Positions 45,889 through 56,565 are shown, numbered from the stretch's first letter. The stretch is DNA of 64,000 bases from Litchfieldia alkalitelluris (GCF_002153425.1 NZ_KZ119600.1:2531920-2595919); one strand, 5' to 3'. Numbers and translations: made by a program. Notes: generated from the letters alone by a model not told the origin.

Positions 45889-45964
45889 TGTGAAAATTGC
45901 TCCAACAAAATATATCCTCTTACGCAATTATTGGGATAACGGAAAATCCCCCAAAAAATTTATT

Positions 45965-47142
45965 TTAATCATCAAAAAATAATAGCGGTACTTTTATTTT
46001 CTTTATTCGGGCGTCTATATTTGAATCAAAGTACTCATTAATTAACCGTTTCTTCTTCTCAGTATTTTCGACTCTTTCTCCACCTATAAATCCAAAATGT
46101 GCACCTATCACAATCGTTCGATTCTTTTCAGGGAGTTCATACCACTTTTTATGGGCTTCTTTATATAGCTCTTTCCTAATACGTTCTTCTTCTGCCTGAA
46201 CATATTTCTGGCGTTTTTCTTCCCAACTTGTTTCTGTTTTTTCTACAACTGGTTGTTGTATTGCTTCATTACTTTCTTTATAAGTCTCCACTTTGTCAAT
46301 CTCCATTGATGTTGCTCTTGAAGGGATGGGGATGTTATTATTCAGTAACAATTCTTGATTATTTTGAAGTAGCTGCATTAATCTGTATTCCCCAACTAAA
46401 ATATCCACCTCCCAACAATAATGCACTAGCCCAATTGAAGCAGCACTAAAAATACGTTTTAAGTTTGCATTTTTTTCCAATGGCACATCGTCTTGACTAG
46501 TTACAAATGTTATAGCAATCCATGGAATTGGTTGATTCTTATTTAAGCAGTGATCGAAAAAGTTTTTATAATTCTCAAATTTCCCCACCAGTTGACTTAG
46601 ACGCATTGAACCCGTATCAACTTCCACTGAAATAATTTCCCCATTCACCAATTGCAATTCTCCATCTGGGAGTAACTTGTTGTTCTCATAATTTTGTGGA
46701 CAATATAAATTATGTCGGACAAAATAACCATCTCGCTCTTTACGGATCGCATATTCTACAAACATCAAATGATGTTTAATTGTTTTTTTTATATCGGAGA
46801 GCCTTTTTGCAGTAAAATCACCATACACGCCACCGAAACCAGCAGTGGGATCTTGTTGGTCCACTTTTATATAACCCTTAACAAAATCCACACCTTTTTT
46901 TTTAATAAATGAATATCTTCCTTTGAATCATTGTCACTACTCTTTGAAGATATTAGCCCTTCTTCTTCACGAAGCCTCTTTATAGCCTTTGACACATACG
47001 TTTTTTTAGTATCAATACAAGAGTCTAAGTGGTTAAAAAGAATTAAAGCTAATAGTTTGTTCGTTAGAAAACGATACTTATAAATCTGTTCCAATATTCT
47101 TTTCTCTAGTTTTGTTATGCTGTTTCTTGACTTTCGTTTCAT
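45965..47142 (-). CDS. Replication-relaxation family protein, split by one frame change
   Basis: Two frames make one protein of about 392 residues. From the ATG at 47142 (GGAGAAATAACA upstream) the first frame gives a winged helix (ITKLEKRILEQIYKYRFL, SKAIKRLREEEGLI). At an A9 run (46902-46910) the frame changes by -1, and the second frame continues with the C-terminal domain (HHLMFVEYAI, PDGELQLV, VEVDTGSMRLSQLVGKFENY), ending KVPLLFFDD. The TTA AAA AAA AAG sequence could slip during transcription or translation; otherwise the gene is broken. The family is found in plasmids and integrative elements. Confidence 0.72.
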
Positions 47143-47283
47143 TGTTATTTCTCCTTCGAAAAAAAATTTTTTGAAAGCTTGATAAGGGGATATTGCAGAA
47201 ATCAATTCCACCTATTGTATATATTTTTGAAGGGCAGCTATGATGGATCTTTTTCTTCTCTTATCTCATCCCTTCCCCATATG

Positions 47284-47336
47284 AAAAAGCCCACTTGTAG
47301 ACATCTAGAGATAATGTCAACAAGCGGGCTTTTTTC
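47284..47336. terminator. Bidirectional terminator
   Basis: AAAAAGCCCACTTGT / ACAAGCGGGCTTTTTT stem with one mismatch and a T run on both strands. Confidence 0.7.
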
Positions 47337-47935
47337 CCTTTTAGAAATAAATAATAGAATTACTTACTTCTTACGATTATATTCTAAGTCATTTTTTCTA
47401 CAAAAATTGAAACGACTTAACAAACAATAGAATAGTTTTCCGCATTGCGCGGCACGATACATCCTATCCTCAGATAGAAATTAGAATAAAAGATTAACTT
47501 ATATTTTTATTATAGATAGCCTATTCGTTTCGGTAAACTGGTAAAAGAACCCATACCTTGTGGGTGATGTTCTGTTTATGGGATTATGTGAAACAAACAA
47601 AATTGCAATCAAGCGGCGAAATTTAAAGTGCAATTTAAGCTATATATTCACATAAGAAAATCAGCTCCTAAATGTAGCCCTAACCCTTGAATAAACAGGG
47701 TATTTGCAAACACAAAAAAATACACAGGTTATGCAATTAAAAATGCTACGACTAAATGAGCCACTGGCAAGTAAAAATATCCTACATCCCCAATAACACA
47801 AGGAAAATTGTTCCTTTTTTACCACCAATTATATGTGGAAACTTTGGAAAAAAAATAGTCCGGCATTCGTTTATCTTTTTGAAGAGAAGATTAAATCAGT
47901 AGAGAAGGCAAACAACTTTCTCCACTGCAGGTCAT
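47337..47935. other. Gene-free spacer
   Basis: Nearly 600 bases with no supported gene. A weak hairpin GAACCCA...TGGGT lies near 47547. It could hold an origin of transfer or replication for the element, but I see no known signature. Confidence 0.4.
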
Positions 47936-48565
47936 TTATTCATTTAAAATATGCTTGTTAACCAATTCACTAAAGTTGTCATTCACATAATTTTTAACGA
48001 ATTTGTCTCTTTCTAATGAATTATCTTTTTTGAAGATCTTCATCCACTTATATTTAACTTTATTATTTTCCTGCCAAGTATTTAGCGCTTTAACCTCTAA
48101 TGCAATAATTATATGGTGGAGGTCCCGAAGTTCTTTAATTCTTCCCTCTTTATCAATTTCCATATAAGTGGATCTAATCAATTCATGAATTTCTTGTTTA
48201 TATTTTTCCAATTCATCAGCTACCTTTTCCCATATTTCTGTATCTGTAAAACCTTGTTCAGATGGTATATCCATCATCAATAGTCCTTCCTCATTTTGGT
48301 CTACACCTATTCTTCTTAAATCAAAAAACATGTGTAGATTATCAAAGATATCGTCCAAGGGGATATTTTCTTCGGCACTCAATCTATTAATGTGAATTGC
48401 AATTTTTAAATCTAAACTATCATAAACCTTAGTATTTCTAGCTCCTACCTTTTTCGTATTTAAATGATGAATATTCCTTTGACTTAAGGAGTTAAACCAA
48501 TTATTTAAAGTATTCGCGTGAACTCCTACGTTATTCGCTACTTTGCTCACAGTTATTTGTTGCAC
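47936..48565 (-). CDS. HTH DNA-binding protein
   Basis: About 209 residues. The start QQITVSKVANNVGVHANTLNNW is a MerR/HTH-type helix-turn-helix, followed by a long charged helical part. The GTG at 48565 has GTGGAGG upstream at 8 bases; the extension to 48604 has none. No partner domain recognised. Could be the element's regulator. Confidence 0.68.
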   Translation of the reverse strand: MQQITVSKVANNVGVHANTLNNWFNSLSQRNIHHLNTKKVGARNTKVYDSLDLKIAIHINRLSAEENIPLDDIFDNLHMFFDLRRIGVDQNEEGLLMMDIPSEQGFTDTEIWEKVADELEKYKQEIHELIRSTYMEIDKEGRIKELRDLHHIIIALEVKALNTWQENNKVKYKWMKIFKKDNSLERDKFVKNYVNDNFSELVNKHILNE

Positions 48566-49182
48566 TTTGCTCGCCTCCACTATGGTTAGTAAAATTTTAC
48601 ACAAGTGCTAAACTAGCTTAGTAGTCAAAGCTTTTCCGTAAAAATGCTTTTACTCCAACTTGCTAATTTAGTCCGTACTAACCTTATCGGCAGATTCATG
48701 GCAATCTCGTGGATGTAATTTCTTCCATTAAGCAAGAAAAAAGACTAAGGTATTTTACCACCTTACTCTCCCTAAACATTTCTGTTTTCAGGACGTTATA
48801 TCAATACATAATTATTGCGTTAATTTCATCAATGCGTGAACAATATTGTTACAATGTTGGAACAACTTCTGCCATTAGATTGTAGTTTAGTACCAATGCA
48901 CGTTATGAATACTACAACAAAGCCTTCTCTACTTAAATATATAGTTAGTATAGATGTTTTATATATGTTGTATGTGTGTTGTATATACATTGTACATGTT
49001 TTCGGTATAAACTATGCCACATCATCTATCATTTGTTTCTCTCTACACTTCAATCAGACAGACTTTTTAATCTTCAATTCCTAATCCCTATAAACAGCTA
49101 TTAAGAATAAACTTAGATTAGTTTAGCACCCGTGGTTAATTGACATATCTTATACGTTGAGAAAAAACAATAATCCTGTAAA
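48566..49182. other. Gene-free spacer
   Basis: About 600 AT-rich bases. A plus-strand frame at 48836-49084 begins inside it, but I see no ribosome site and it is rich in Cys and hydrophobic residues, so I do not accept it. Confidence 0.4.
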
Positions 49183-49740
49183 CTACTTACACAATCCCTT
49201 TTCTATAAAATTTTCATAATCTTTATATCCCTTGTTTCGGTTACAGACAAAACAAGCGCAAACACAATTTTTTACTGTCTTCTTCCCACCCTTCGATCGA
49301 GGTAAAACATGATCAATAGTATTTCCAAACTCACCACAATAGTGACATGTATAATTATCACGATTGAAGATAAACTCCCTGAAAGTTTTCCTATTAAATA
49401 AGTTAAGTATAAGTTTCTCATGGACAACTCTAACATTGCCCTCGTTTACTAGAATACAAGCTACATCGTAATCGATCGCACTCTTGTATCGTTTTCCGCT
49501 ACTAGTCTTACCTTTTATATAAATTTGTTCACTATCACTTAGAATGCTGCTGTCATAACTGAATAATATATCCTCTACCTTATGTTCCTCTCTAAAAGGG
49601 GTACATTCTAAACAATAACCTCTTCGCTTTCCTTTACCGCCGCCTTTTGCTCTAAACTCCATGTAATATTTAACCTCTTTGCATATTCGGCATTTTTTAT
49701 AAATACGACAACAATTCCCTTTTACGACCGATATCTCCAT
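49183..49740 (-). CDS. HNH endonuclease
   Basis: 185 residues. An N-terminal CxxC zinc ribbon (CRICKEVKYYMEFR, CLECTP) precedes the HNH domain: RDNYTCHYCG, TIDHVLPRSKGG and ACFVCNRNKG, with the zinc cysteines and DH catalytic pair intact. Probably a DNA nickase or nuclease of a mobile element; phage or island homing is typical. Single gene. Confidence 0.85.
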   Translation of the reverse strand: MEISVVKGNCCRIYKKCRICKEVKYYMEFRAKGGGKGKRRGYCLECTPFREEHKVEDILFSYDSSILSDSEQIYIKGKTSSGKRYKSAIDYDVACILVNEGNVRVVHEKLILNLFNRKTFREFIFNRDNYTCHYCGEFGNTIDHVLPRSKGGKKTVKNCVCACFVCNRNKGYKDYENFIEKGLCK

Positions 49741-50062
49741 TTTACATTCACCCTTTTCTGTGTAGTAACACTCTACATTCCACTAAACTACTACCACAAC
49801 ATTCGTGTTTGAATAATTCTATAATTATTATTATGTTACTTATATATCTTTTCACGAAAAGAGACCCCTTAAAAACTCCTAAAATCAAATTTTTGAAACC
49901 CAAAGATGTTCAACTTCTTAATCCCTCTTCCTCGAAATGGAATGTTAATTAGGTGTAACCGGAGGTGTGTTTATTTAATTGGGTAAGGGGTGAGGTCAAA
50001 GCAATAACTAATCACCTCTTACCCCGAAGTGATCAGTAGTGCCACTCTATAAGAAATAGGCA
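49741..50062. other. Gene-free spacer
   Basis: About 320 bases. A hairpin pairs GGTAAGGGGT (about 49983) with ACCTCTTACC (about 50015), possibly a terminator. Nothing else seen. Confidence 0.4.
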
Positions 50063-50248
50063 CTAATCGTTTACTATGAACTGACGCATTTCTTCTTCGG
50101 ATAAATCCTTAGGTAATTTACCGTTTTGCTTACAGTATTCTGCCAGCGCTCTTGTCCTCACCTTTTGTTCGTTAGGACTAGGCGGAAAAGCAAAGACTCC
50201 ATCGGGAAAAGCATCATCAAATTCTTCTATCTTCTTTCGATTCACCAT
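50063..50248 (-). CDS. Small hypothetical protein, 61 residues
   Basis: Soluble: EFDDAFPDGVFAFPPSPNEQ then KVRTRALAEYCKQNGK. AGAGGGGGAGTAATTT precedes the ATG. No family recognised. Divergent from the 244-residue gene. Confidence 0.55.
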   Translation of the reverse strand: MVNRKKIEEFDDAFPDGVFAFPPSPNEQKVRTRALAEYCKQNGKLPKDLSEEEMRQFIVND

Positions 50249-50455
50249 AAATTACTCCCCCTCTAAAACATCATTATAGTTTCCAAAAAAGAACAAACGT
50301 TCTTTAATATTATATTAATACAACCTACGAAGCCATATCAAGATGATTTTAAGCTTCAATCGCTATTCCTTTGAAATAAAGTCAAACACAGGGCACACCT
50401 TAAATATGTTTTCGTTTCATTTCCTGTTATGATGGTTAAAAAGGAGGTGTTGGAT

Positions 50456-51190
50456 GTGGAAATTTCTGAGGGTAAAGCACAAGTCATTCATCTTTTAGTA
50501 ACACAGATTCAAGAAAATACTTCTATTGATTGTGTAACAAAATTCTCTCTATCGACTTATGCTACGCAATTGAAATTCAATAGTTACGTAGTAGGGATTT
50601 CACCGACTGATGACACGGTGTTTAGCAAAAACATCGACATCGAAAAGGTCCAATACCTAATGACTTATATCGTTGAATACCTTGTTAGCAACACACTAAG
50701 TGTTGAAAATTTTGCACTTACTAAGTATTACTTAGACTCACTGTACTTGCTCCTAACGGATCATGGGGCCCTTCATATTACATACCAACCATCCTTTTTA
50801 TTACGAAGCAGTGAATTGGGTGAGCAGTTAGGCGTTTCTCGAACGACTATCAAGAGTATGGTTAAAAATGGAATGGAGACTATTGAACAGGTAGGATATT
50901 CTTCTTTTCCGAAACATAACGAGTTTTACTGGAAGGATGGCATCTGGGCTTCGCGGATACAAAGCATACACCAACAACAAAAGATACGAAATCAAACGAA
51001 AGAAGATCTAATTAGAGAAATTGAACAGGATATTAATGATTTTACTAATCGCTACAACGGGGATTTTCATACTGTATTTGCTGATGTGTTAAGTGGAATA
51101 AAGAACAAATATGACCTAGCAGAACCAGATGACTTTGCAGATTGGAAGGGTTTATTAGAGGACTTAGAATTGTTAAAGAGGAATAGTTGA
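50456..51190 (+). CDS. Hypothetical protein with central HTH-like segment
   Basis: About 244 residues starting with GTG at 50456 after AAGGAGGTG. N-terminal mixed alpha-beta (TKFSLSTYATQLKFN), then LLRSSELGEQLGVSRTTIKS, a good helix-turn-helix, then SSFPKHNEFYWKDGIWASRI and a charged C-terminus. Function unknown; DNA binding is inferred. A decayed copy of its middle part lies at 62150-62398, near the far end of the island. Confidence 0.68.
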   Translation: MEISEGKAQVIHLLVTQIQENTSIDCVTKFSLSTYATQLKFNSYVVGISPTDDTVFSKNIDIEKVQYLMTYIVEYLVSNTLSVENFALTKYYLDSLYLLLTDHGALHITYQPSFLLRSSELGEQLGVSRTTIKSMVKNGMETIEQVGYSSFPKHNEFYWKDGIWASRIQSIHQQQKIRNQTKEDLIREIEQDINDFTNRYNGDFHTVFADVLSGIKNKYDLAEPDDFADWKGLLEDLELLKRNS

Positions 51191-51406
51191 TTTTCATCAT
51201 TAGTTTAGTGTTATACAATTACCGTTTATGAAAATAAACGATTGTTAATAAAAGATATATTGTTTTACTATCTGTACTCCTAGAACTTAACATCCCAATT
51301 ACTAAAAATCTCAGGAACAATTTTAAAATCTTAACTTTTATTCAGTCCCTTGATATAGTATAAGAACATACATTCATTAAAAATATAAAAGATAGCGGTG
51401 AAAAGT

Positions 51407-52051
51407 TTGATAAAAGAAAATGCAATACGATCAATACCACTTAAGGTAGACCCATCAAGTGGTGAATTTTTAGAGTATTTAGCACGGTATTATTTTATAC
51501 TCCCCTATTGTAAGGGACGAGTTTTAGACTTAGGTTGTGGGTTCGGATATGGAACTAAATTAGTGGCAAAAGCAAAGAAGAAGGTTATCACAGAATTAAG
51601 AGGAATGGATTTCAACAAAGAAGCTGTAGAACTTGCACATAAATATCACTATCATCCACTTCTATCTTTTCAACTAATTAATCCTAATAATTGTTTATTG
51701 GATAATAAAGACTTATATAATACAATCGTGTCTTTAGAACTTTTTTCAGTTATACAAAACCACAAAGAATTTTTAACAACAATATATCATTCCCTACACC
51801 CCGGTGGTATGCTTATTCTGTCTATTCCATTAAAGACCAAAAAGAAACAGCCCCAAAAGAGTCATGACCATTTATTTGGTTTAACCGAAAAGGAAATTTA
51901 TGATTTATTGTATAACGATGGATTGGGAATAGCATTCATTCAAGTAGAAATTTATTTCCAGCGAGGAGTTGTCATTGAGAAAAATAAACAAGACAATATG
52001 GCATATCCCAAAGCGATTGTTGTGGCAAGAAAGGATACTGCCATTTTGTAG
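51407..52051 (+). CDS. SAM-dependent methyltransferase (copy 1)
   Basis: About 214 residues. Class I fold: RVLDLGCGFGYGTKL is motif I; NTIVSLELFSVI is motif IV region; HPGGMLILSIPL is motif VI. TTG at 51407 is chosen because AGCGGTGA precedes it, the same site as in copy 2. It lies 320 bases upstream of a related methyltransferase. Substrate unknown. Confidence 0.72.
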   Translation: MIKENAIRSIPLKVDPSSGEFLEYLARYYFILPYCKGRVLDLGCGFGYGTKLVAKAKKKVITELRGMDFNKEAVELAHKYHYHPLLSFQLINPNNCLLDNKDLYNTIVSLELFSVIQNHKEFLTTIYHSLHPGGMLILSIPLKTKKKQPQKSHDHLFGLTEKEIYDLLYNDGLGIAFIQVEIYFQRGVVIEKNKQDNMAYPKAIVVARKDTAIL

Positions 52052-52379
52052 CTGAACATTGAATAATATTCTAAAAAACGATGTTCTTACTACAATCTAA
52101 CCACTCCCTGTGGTAATATGGTTTATAAGTCATAAGTAGTAGGCGATATCCAAATAAGATGATATTTTCGTTTTATGTAAGTCTTGTGCAGGAACAAAAA
52201 AACAAAAGACAAACGTTTCTCTTTGAAAAAATACTAGATTTTTTTAATTGTAATAATAAAGGAAGTGTTCAAAATTCCCTTAAAAGATTCCTCTCTATCC
52301 TCGGAACCCTCGTAACAAATCATTTTTCCACCAATCCGGTGAAAATTTAAAACAAAATAAAATAAGCGGTGATTATTTT
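52052..52379. other. Spacer between the two methyltransferases
   Basis: About 330 bases. AGCGGTGATTA near its end is the ribosome site for copy 2. A short frame here (52159-52350) has no site and is unlikely to be a gene. Confidence 0.4.
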
Positions 52380-52991
52380 ATGTTGGATTATACTGGAGAA
52401 CGGGTAATCCCAGAACAAATGAAGCCAGATAATGGACTCTTGTTAGAACACTGTGCCCGGTATTATTTTGCTAGCAGCCATGTTCATGGACGAGTCCTTG
52501 ATATAGCTTGTGGTGCTGGTTATGGTAGTAAAATGCTATTAGATTATTCTGTAAACAAAGTAACGGAAGTTGTGGGAGCAGACATTGACGAGAAAGCGAT
52601 AGCATATGCTAACATTCACTACCTGAATCCAAAAATGACTTTTACTACAGCTGATGTCATGGACAAAAACTTAAAAAGTAAGATTAATACGTTTGACTCG
52701 ATTGTTTCATTTGAAACTATTGAGCACGTTAAGGATGATCGTTACTTTATAAAACAAATGCTTTCATTACTTAATCCGAAAGGAACTTTAATTTTGTCCA
52801 CTCCTTTTGGAGAAGGTAGAGACTATCCATCTAAATGGCCATATCATTATTTTCAACTTACTCAGGAGGAATTTAAGGCACTCTTTAACGACTTTTCAAC
52901 TGTGGAGTTTTACTTCCAAAACGGAGTAATGTTCGAACCTCCACAAGAAAGTCGCCATTATCCTCTCGGTGTAGCTATTGCAACCAAATAA
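52380..52991 (+). CDS. SAM-dependent methyltransferase (copy 2)
   Basis: 203 residues. Motif I RVLDIACGAGYGSKM, acidic GADIDEKA, SIVSFETIEHV and PKGTLILSTPFG. The sequence LLEHCARYYF...HGRVLD is shared with copy 1 (YLARYYF...KGRVLD), so they are related by duplication. This class includes O-antigen or lipid-linked methyltransferases; substrate unknown. It ends in a plus-strand terminator. Confidence 0.8.
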   Translation: MLDYTGERVIPEQMKPDNGLLLEHCARYYFASSHVHGRVLDIACGAGYGSKMLLDYSVNKVTEVVGADIDEKAIAYANIHYLNPKMTFTTADVMDKNLKSKINTFDSIVSFETIEHVKDDRYFIKQMLSLLNPKGTLILSTPFGEGRDYPSKWPYHYFQLTQEEFKALFNDFSTVEFYFQNGVMFEPPQESRHYPLGVAIATK

Positions 52992-52997
52992 GAGTTG

Positions 52998-53047
52998 ATA
53001 AACCACTTTCTATCATTGGAATCGTGGTTTATTTTTATAACAAAAAA
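52998..53047 (+). terminator. Terminator after methyltransferase copy 2
   Basis: ATAAACCAC / GTGGTTTAT stem with a T run. Confidence 0.7.
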
Positions 53048-53056
53048 ACGTCCATG

Positions 53057-53260
53057 CTAATATTGCACATTAACGTTTTTTATAGGAATCCTAATAGTTT
53101 TTAAGGTGGCTAAGAATTCATTACCTGCAAAACCTTCTTTTGGAGTAATTTCTACTAGATCATCCTCCTTAAAACAGGAGATACCACGATAAAAACCCAC
53201 ATATAGCCTTACTTTTTCCTGCTCTTCTTGTGTCAATGAGCGTTGGAACTTAATTTCCAT
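53057..53260 (-). CDS. Small hypothetical protein, 67 residues
   Basis: MEIKFQRSLTQEEQEKVRLY, then a beta-rich second half. AAGGGGGGAATATAT precedes the ATG. No family recognised. It lies downstream of the sulP-usp pair on the same strand, but a terminator stands between. Confidence 0.55.
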   Translation of the reverse strand: MEIKFQRSLTQEEQEKVRLYVGFYRGISCFKEDDLVEITPKEGFAGNEFLATLKTIRIPIKNVNVQY

Positions 53261-53294
53261 ATATATTCCCCCCTTATTTCAAAGGAATCAAAAA

Positions 53295-53323
53295 TTGGAC
53301 CATACACATAAGTGTTGGTCCAA
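53295..53323 (-). terminator. Terminator of the sulP-usp operon (minus strand)
   Basis: TTGGACCA / TGGTCCAA stem, TTTTTG on the minus strand. Confidence 0.7.
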
Positions 53324-53329
53324 TCACTT

Positions 53330-53749
53330 TTATTTAACCATTAATACAGGCGCTTTTACGTACTTCATTACTTTATGACTAACACTTCCTAATATCATGG
53401 TTTGAACTCTACTTCTACCACGACTACCTAAAATCAAACAATCAAAATTGTTATCATTAACATGTTTGATGATCGTTTCAGCTGGAACTCCGTGGAGAAT
53501 CTTGATACTAGAAGGGATACCTTCCCCTGCTATTTTGTTGCTAAAAATGGATAACATCTCTTCCCGCTTTTTCGTGACAGTAGCTGTATCACCGTATTGC
53601 AATACGTCAGATTTGGATTTACTTCCATCTACCACGTAAATAATTTCAATACTTGCATTTCCAGATAACTTTGCTAGTTCAATAGCTTTGTCTGCTGCAC
53701 GATGGGAATGATCGGAACCATCGGTAGCCAATACTAGTTTCGAAAACAT
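53330..53749 (-). CDS. Universal stress protein (copy 1)
   Basis: 139 residues of the UspA family: VLATDGSDHSHRA at the N-terminus and the ATP-binding GSRGRSRVQTMILGSVS near the end. It probably binds ATP and responds to stress. It lies 57 bases downstream of SulP copy 1, and an analogous pair sits on the opposite strand at 56709-58589. GTAGGGGGCC precedes the ATG. Confidence 0.88.
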   Translation of the reverse strand: MFSKLVLATDGSDHSHRAADKAIELAKLSGNASIEIIYVVDGSKSKSDVLQYGDTATVTKKREEMLSIFSNKIAGEGIPSSIKILHGVPAETIIKHVNDNNFDCLILGSRGRSRVQTMILGSVSHKVMKYVKAPVLMVK

Positions 53750-53806
53750 GTCAAGGCCCCCTACTGCGCCATATAGTATTGACTCCCTTCCAATACTACT
53801 GACCCA

Positions 53807-55267
53807 TTAATGTCCTGAAGCTTTACTTAGGCCTCCGATTTTATCCATTAAGAGCGAGCTTTCCTTATTTAATCCTCGTATGACCACTTCTATTCCCTTT
53901 TGTTCATACTTCGATTCTATTTTATCCATTGCTCCAACGGCAGAGTCATCCCATAGATGTGCTCCAGATACATCTATTATAACCTTTTTTACATCATCAT
54001 TGAAGTTAAAAGATTCTAATAAATCTGTTACGGATGCAAAGAACAACTGCCCTCTTACGCGATAGACTTTTATAGTCTTTGATTCTAAAGAAGACTCCAC
54101 TTTCACCTTAGATATTTTCATAGCAAAGAAAATGGCACTTAAGACAACCCCAGCTAATACCCCTTTAGACAAATCATGGGTGTACACAACCGTACCAACC
54201 GTTACTACCATTACTGTTGCGTCTGTTCGAGGAATCTTATGAAGATTACGTAAGGAACTCCAATCAAATGTACCGATAGATACCATGATCATGACACCAG
54301 CAAGGGCTGCCATTGGGATTTGTACCACGACACTACCTAATACAATAATTAAGAACATCAGTACTACACCAGCTACAAGGGAAGATAACCGTCCACGTCC
54401 ACCAGATTTTACATTAATGACAGATTGCCCAATCATGGCACATCCTGCCATACCACCGAAACATCCAGTTACCATGTTTGCAATCCCTTGACCACGACTT
54501 TCTTTATTTTTATCACTTTCCGTATCGGTCATATCATCAACGATGGATGCCGTTAAAAGTGATTCCAATAAACCAACGATTGCAAGTGCTAATGCATACG
54601 GAAAGATAATCGCAAGTGTTTCAAAAGTCAGTGGAATATTAGGTAGCGCGAAGATTGGTAATGTTTGCGATAACGCCCCCATATCACCTACTGTACGAAC
54701 TCCTGCATTCATAAAGATAGCAATTGCTGTTACCACGACGATGGCAACAAGTGTTGACGGAACAGCTTTCGTAAAACGAGGTAAAATGTAAATAATTAAT
54801 AATGTTAATGCTACCAAGGAATACATAATCCACGTCTCACCAACAAAGTGCTGTAATTGGGAGGTGAAAATGAGAATTGCCAACGCATTAACAAAGCCAA
54901 TAAGCACCGACCTAGGAATGAATTTCATGAAGCTTGCCAATTTAAATACCCCAAATAATAATTGCAAGATACCAGTCAAAATGGTTGCTGCCAATAGATA
55001 CTCTAATCCGTGATCAGCAACTAATGTAATCATAAGGAGGGCCATCGCTCCTGTTGCCCCTGATATCATACCAGGACGTCCCCCAATAAAAGCAATTACA
55101 AGACAAATACAAAAGGATGCGTATAGACCTACCATAGGATCTACTCCAGCAATAATAGAGAAGGCAATAGCTTCTGGGATTAAGGCTAATGCAACCACAA
55201 TTCCTGCTAAGACATCTCCGCGAACATTCCCCAACCATTCCATATTTAGTTTTTGTGTTAAATTCAA
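53807..55267 (-). CDS. SulP-family anion transporter with STAS domain (copy 1)
   Basis: About 486 residues: about 10-14 membrane segments, [16 protein letters not shown] and the conserved [14 protein letters not shown], then a C-terminal STAS domain ([22 protein letters not shown]). SulP proteins carry sulfate, bicarbonate or other anions, in Gram-positive bacteria often bicarbonate in symport with sodium. The TTG at 55267 is preferred because AGAGGTG lies 6 bases upstream, giving an N-terminus like copy 2. Operon with the Usp gene. Confidence 0.85.
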   Translation of the reverse strand: MNLTQKLNMEWLGNVRGDVLAGIVVALALIPEAIAFSIIAGVDPMVGLYASFCICLVIAFIGGRPGMISGATGAMALLMITLVADHGLEYLLAATILTGILQLLFGVFKLASFMKFIPRSVLIGFVNALAILIFTSQLQHFVGETWIMYSLVALTLLIIYILPRFTKAVPSTLVAIVVVTAIAIFMNAGVRTVGDMGALSQTLPIFALPNIPLTFETLAIIFPYALALAIVGLLESLLTASIVDDMTDTESDKNKESRGQGIANMVTGCFGGMAGCAMIGQSVINVKSGGRGRLSSLVAGVVLMFLIIVLGSVVVQIPMAALAGVMIMVSIGTFDWSSLRNLHKIPRTDATVMVVTVGTVVYTHDLSKGVLAGVVLSAIFFAMKISKVKVESSLESKTIKVYRVRGQLFFASVTDLLESFNFNDDVKKVIIDVSGAHLWDDSAVGAMDKIESKYEQKGIEVVIRGLNKESSLLMDKIGGLSKASGH

Positions 55268-55371
55268 TTGATGCACCTCTTTCATTTATTTTTATTTGTT
55301 TTTTGAACTCTCCCGCAGAAAGTTCGATCGGCAAGAACGTTTATGAGTGTACCATTTTGTCTCAAAAAACG

Positions 55372-55404
55372 AAAATAGGATGTAAGCGTTAGTCATCCTA
55401 TTTT
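55372..55404 (+). terminator. Orphan hairpin between divergent transcription units
   Basis: AAAATAGGATG / CATCCTATTTT with T run on the plus strand, about 105 bases upstream of SulP copy 1. It has the shape of a terminator, but I see no plus-strand gene before it. Confidence 0.5.
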
Positions 55405-55592
55405 TTCTTCAAATTTCTCTAAATTTCTCTTATTTACTATTTAAGTTCACAAAATGGACATATTTAAATATATCTATAATTCTCAATATTCAAACACACC
55501 CCCTTCATTATCTATTTCCTTCGCGAAAATATTTCTGCTCTCGAAATATTTATGTTAAACTTGTTATAGTAAAAAAATAAGGAGTTGAAAAC

Positions 55593-56509
55593 ATGTCTGA
55601 ACATTTAATTGTACTAAACAAAGACGAAGACACAATTTCTATTGTTAATTTAGACACAAAAGAAGTAGAAAAAACGATTGCAACGAGTCATAATCCCCAT
55701 GAAGTGGTTGTTACACAGGACGGCAAAAAAACGTATGTAGCCTGTTCCCTAGGCAACAAAGTAGATATTATCGATAATGATACGTTTGAAATCGTTAAAC
55801 GGATAGAACACCCCGATTTTAACTTCCCACACGGCGTTGGTCTTACAAAGGATGGGAAAAAGCTTTACTTAGCATCTACATACAGTGAGAAAGTATTTAT
55901 TATTAATACGGAAACGGATGAAATTGAGAAGGTTATCCCTACATACCAAGATAAATCTCACATGATTTCCTTTTCTCCTGATGGAAATACCGTTTATATC
56001 CCTAACATCGGAAGTAATAATATTACAATTATGGATGTTGAAAAAGAAGAAATCACAAACCACATTCCTGTTGGCCCTGGACCTGAAGGGGTTGCCGTAC
56101 ATCCAAACGGAAAACATCTTTATGTAGCGAACCAAGGGGACAATACTTATTTGTGATTGATACAGAATCGTATGAGGTTTTATTTAAGCGTCGTGTCGGT
56201 GGAATTCCAGTACGACTTGTATTTTCACCAGACGGTAAGTATGCCTTAATTGCTAATCGCGAATCGGGAGATGTTTCTATCATTGAAACAGAACAGCAAA
56301 TAAATGGACAAGTCCGGCCGTGGGAAATTAAACGACTTCCTGTAGGTGTTTGGGCTGGAGGAATTGTATTCAATGATGAGGGGTCTTTTGCTTACGTGGC
56401 CAATAATAAAACAAACGATGTATCCATTATTGATATGAGTACATTAAAAGAAGCAGGTCGCATTGATGTTGGCATTCACCCTGATGGGATCGCTTATTTA
56501 AAACGTTAA
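55593..56509 (+). pseudogene. YVTN beta-propeller protein, frame broken near 56150
   Basis: Two frames give one 7-bladed-type propeller with repeats such as HEVVVTQDGKKTYVACSLGN, HGVGLTKDGKKLYLA, PEGVAVHPNGKHLYVANQGD and FAYVANNKTNDVSIIDM. The first frame ends at 56156; the second goes on from 56153. A missing base near 56148 (ACT-TATTTGTG) explains it. No slippery run is there. It may be a real mutation or a sequencing error. GGAGTTGAAAAC precedes the ATG. It lies between the two sulP-usp pairs. Confidence 0.75.
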
Positions 56510-56527
56510 TAAAATAATTTTTTTACG

Positions 56528-56565
56528 AAAATGCCTGAAGAAAAAATTTTTAGGCATTTTTCATT
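56528..56565 (+). terminator. Terminator of the propeller gene
   Basis: GAAAATGCCT / AGGCATTTTT stem, T-rich tail. Confidence 0.7.

Noticed and set aside
52159-52350. 63-residue plus-strand frame between the methyltransferases
   Set aside because: No ribosome site; composition like the spacer.
55286-55371. Known riboswitch upstream of SulP copy 1
   Set aside because: A small hairpin (GAACT...AGTTC) is there, but it does not match any class I can name.
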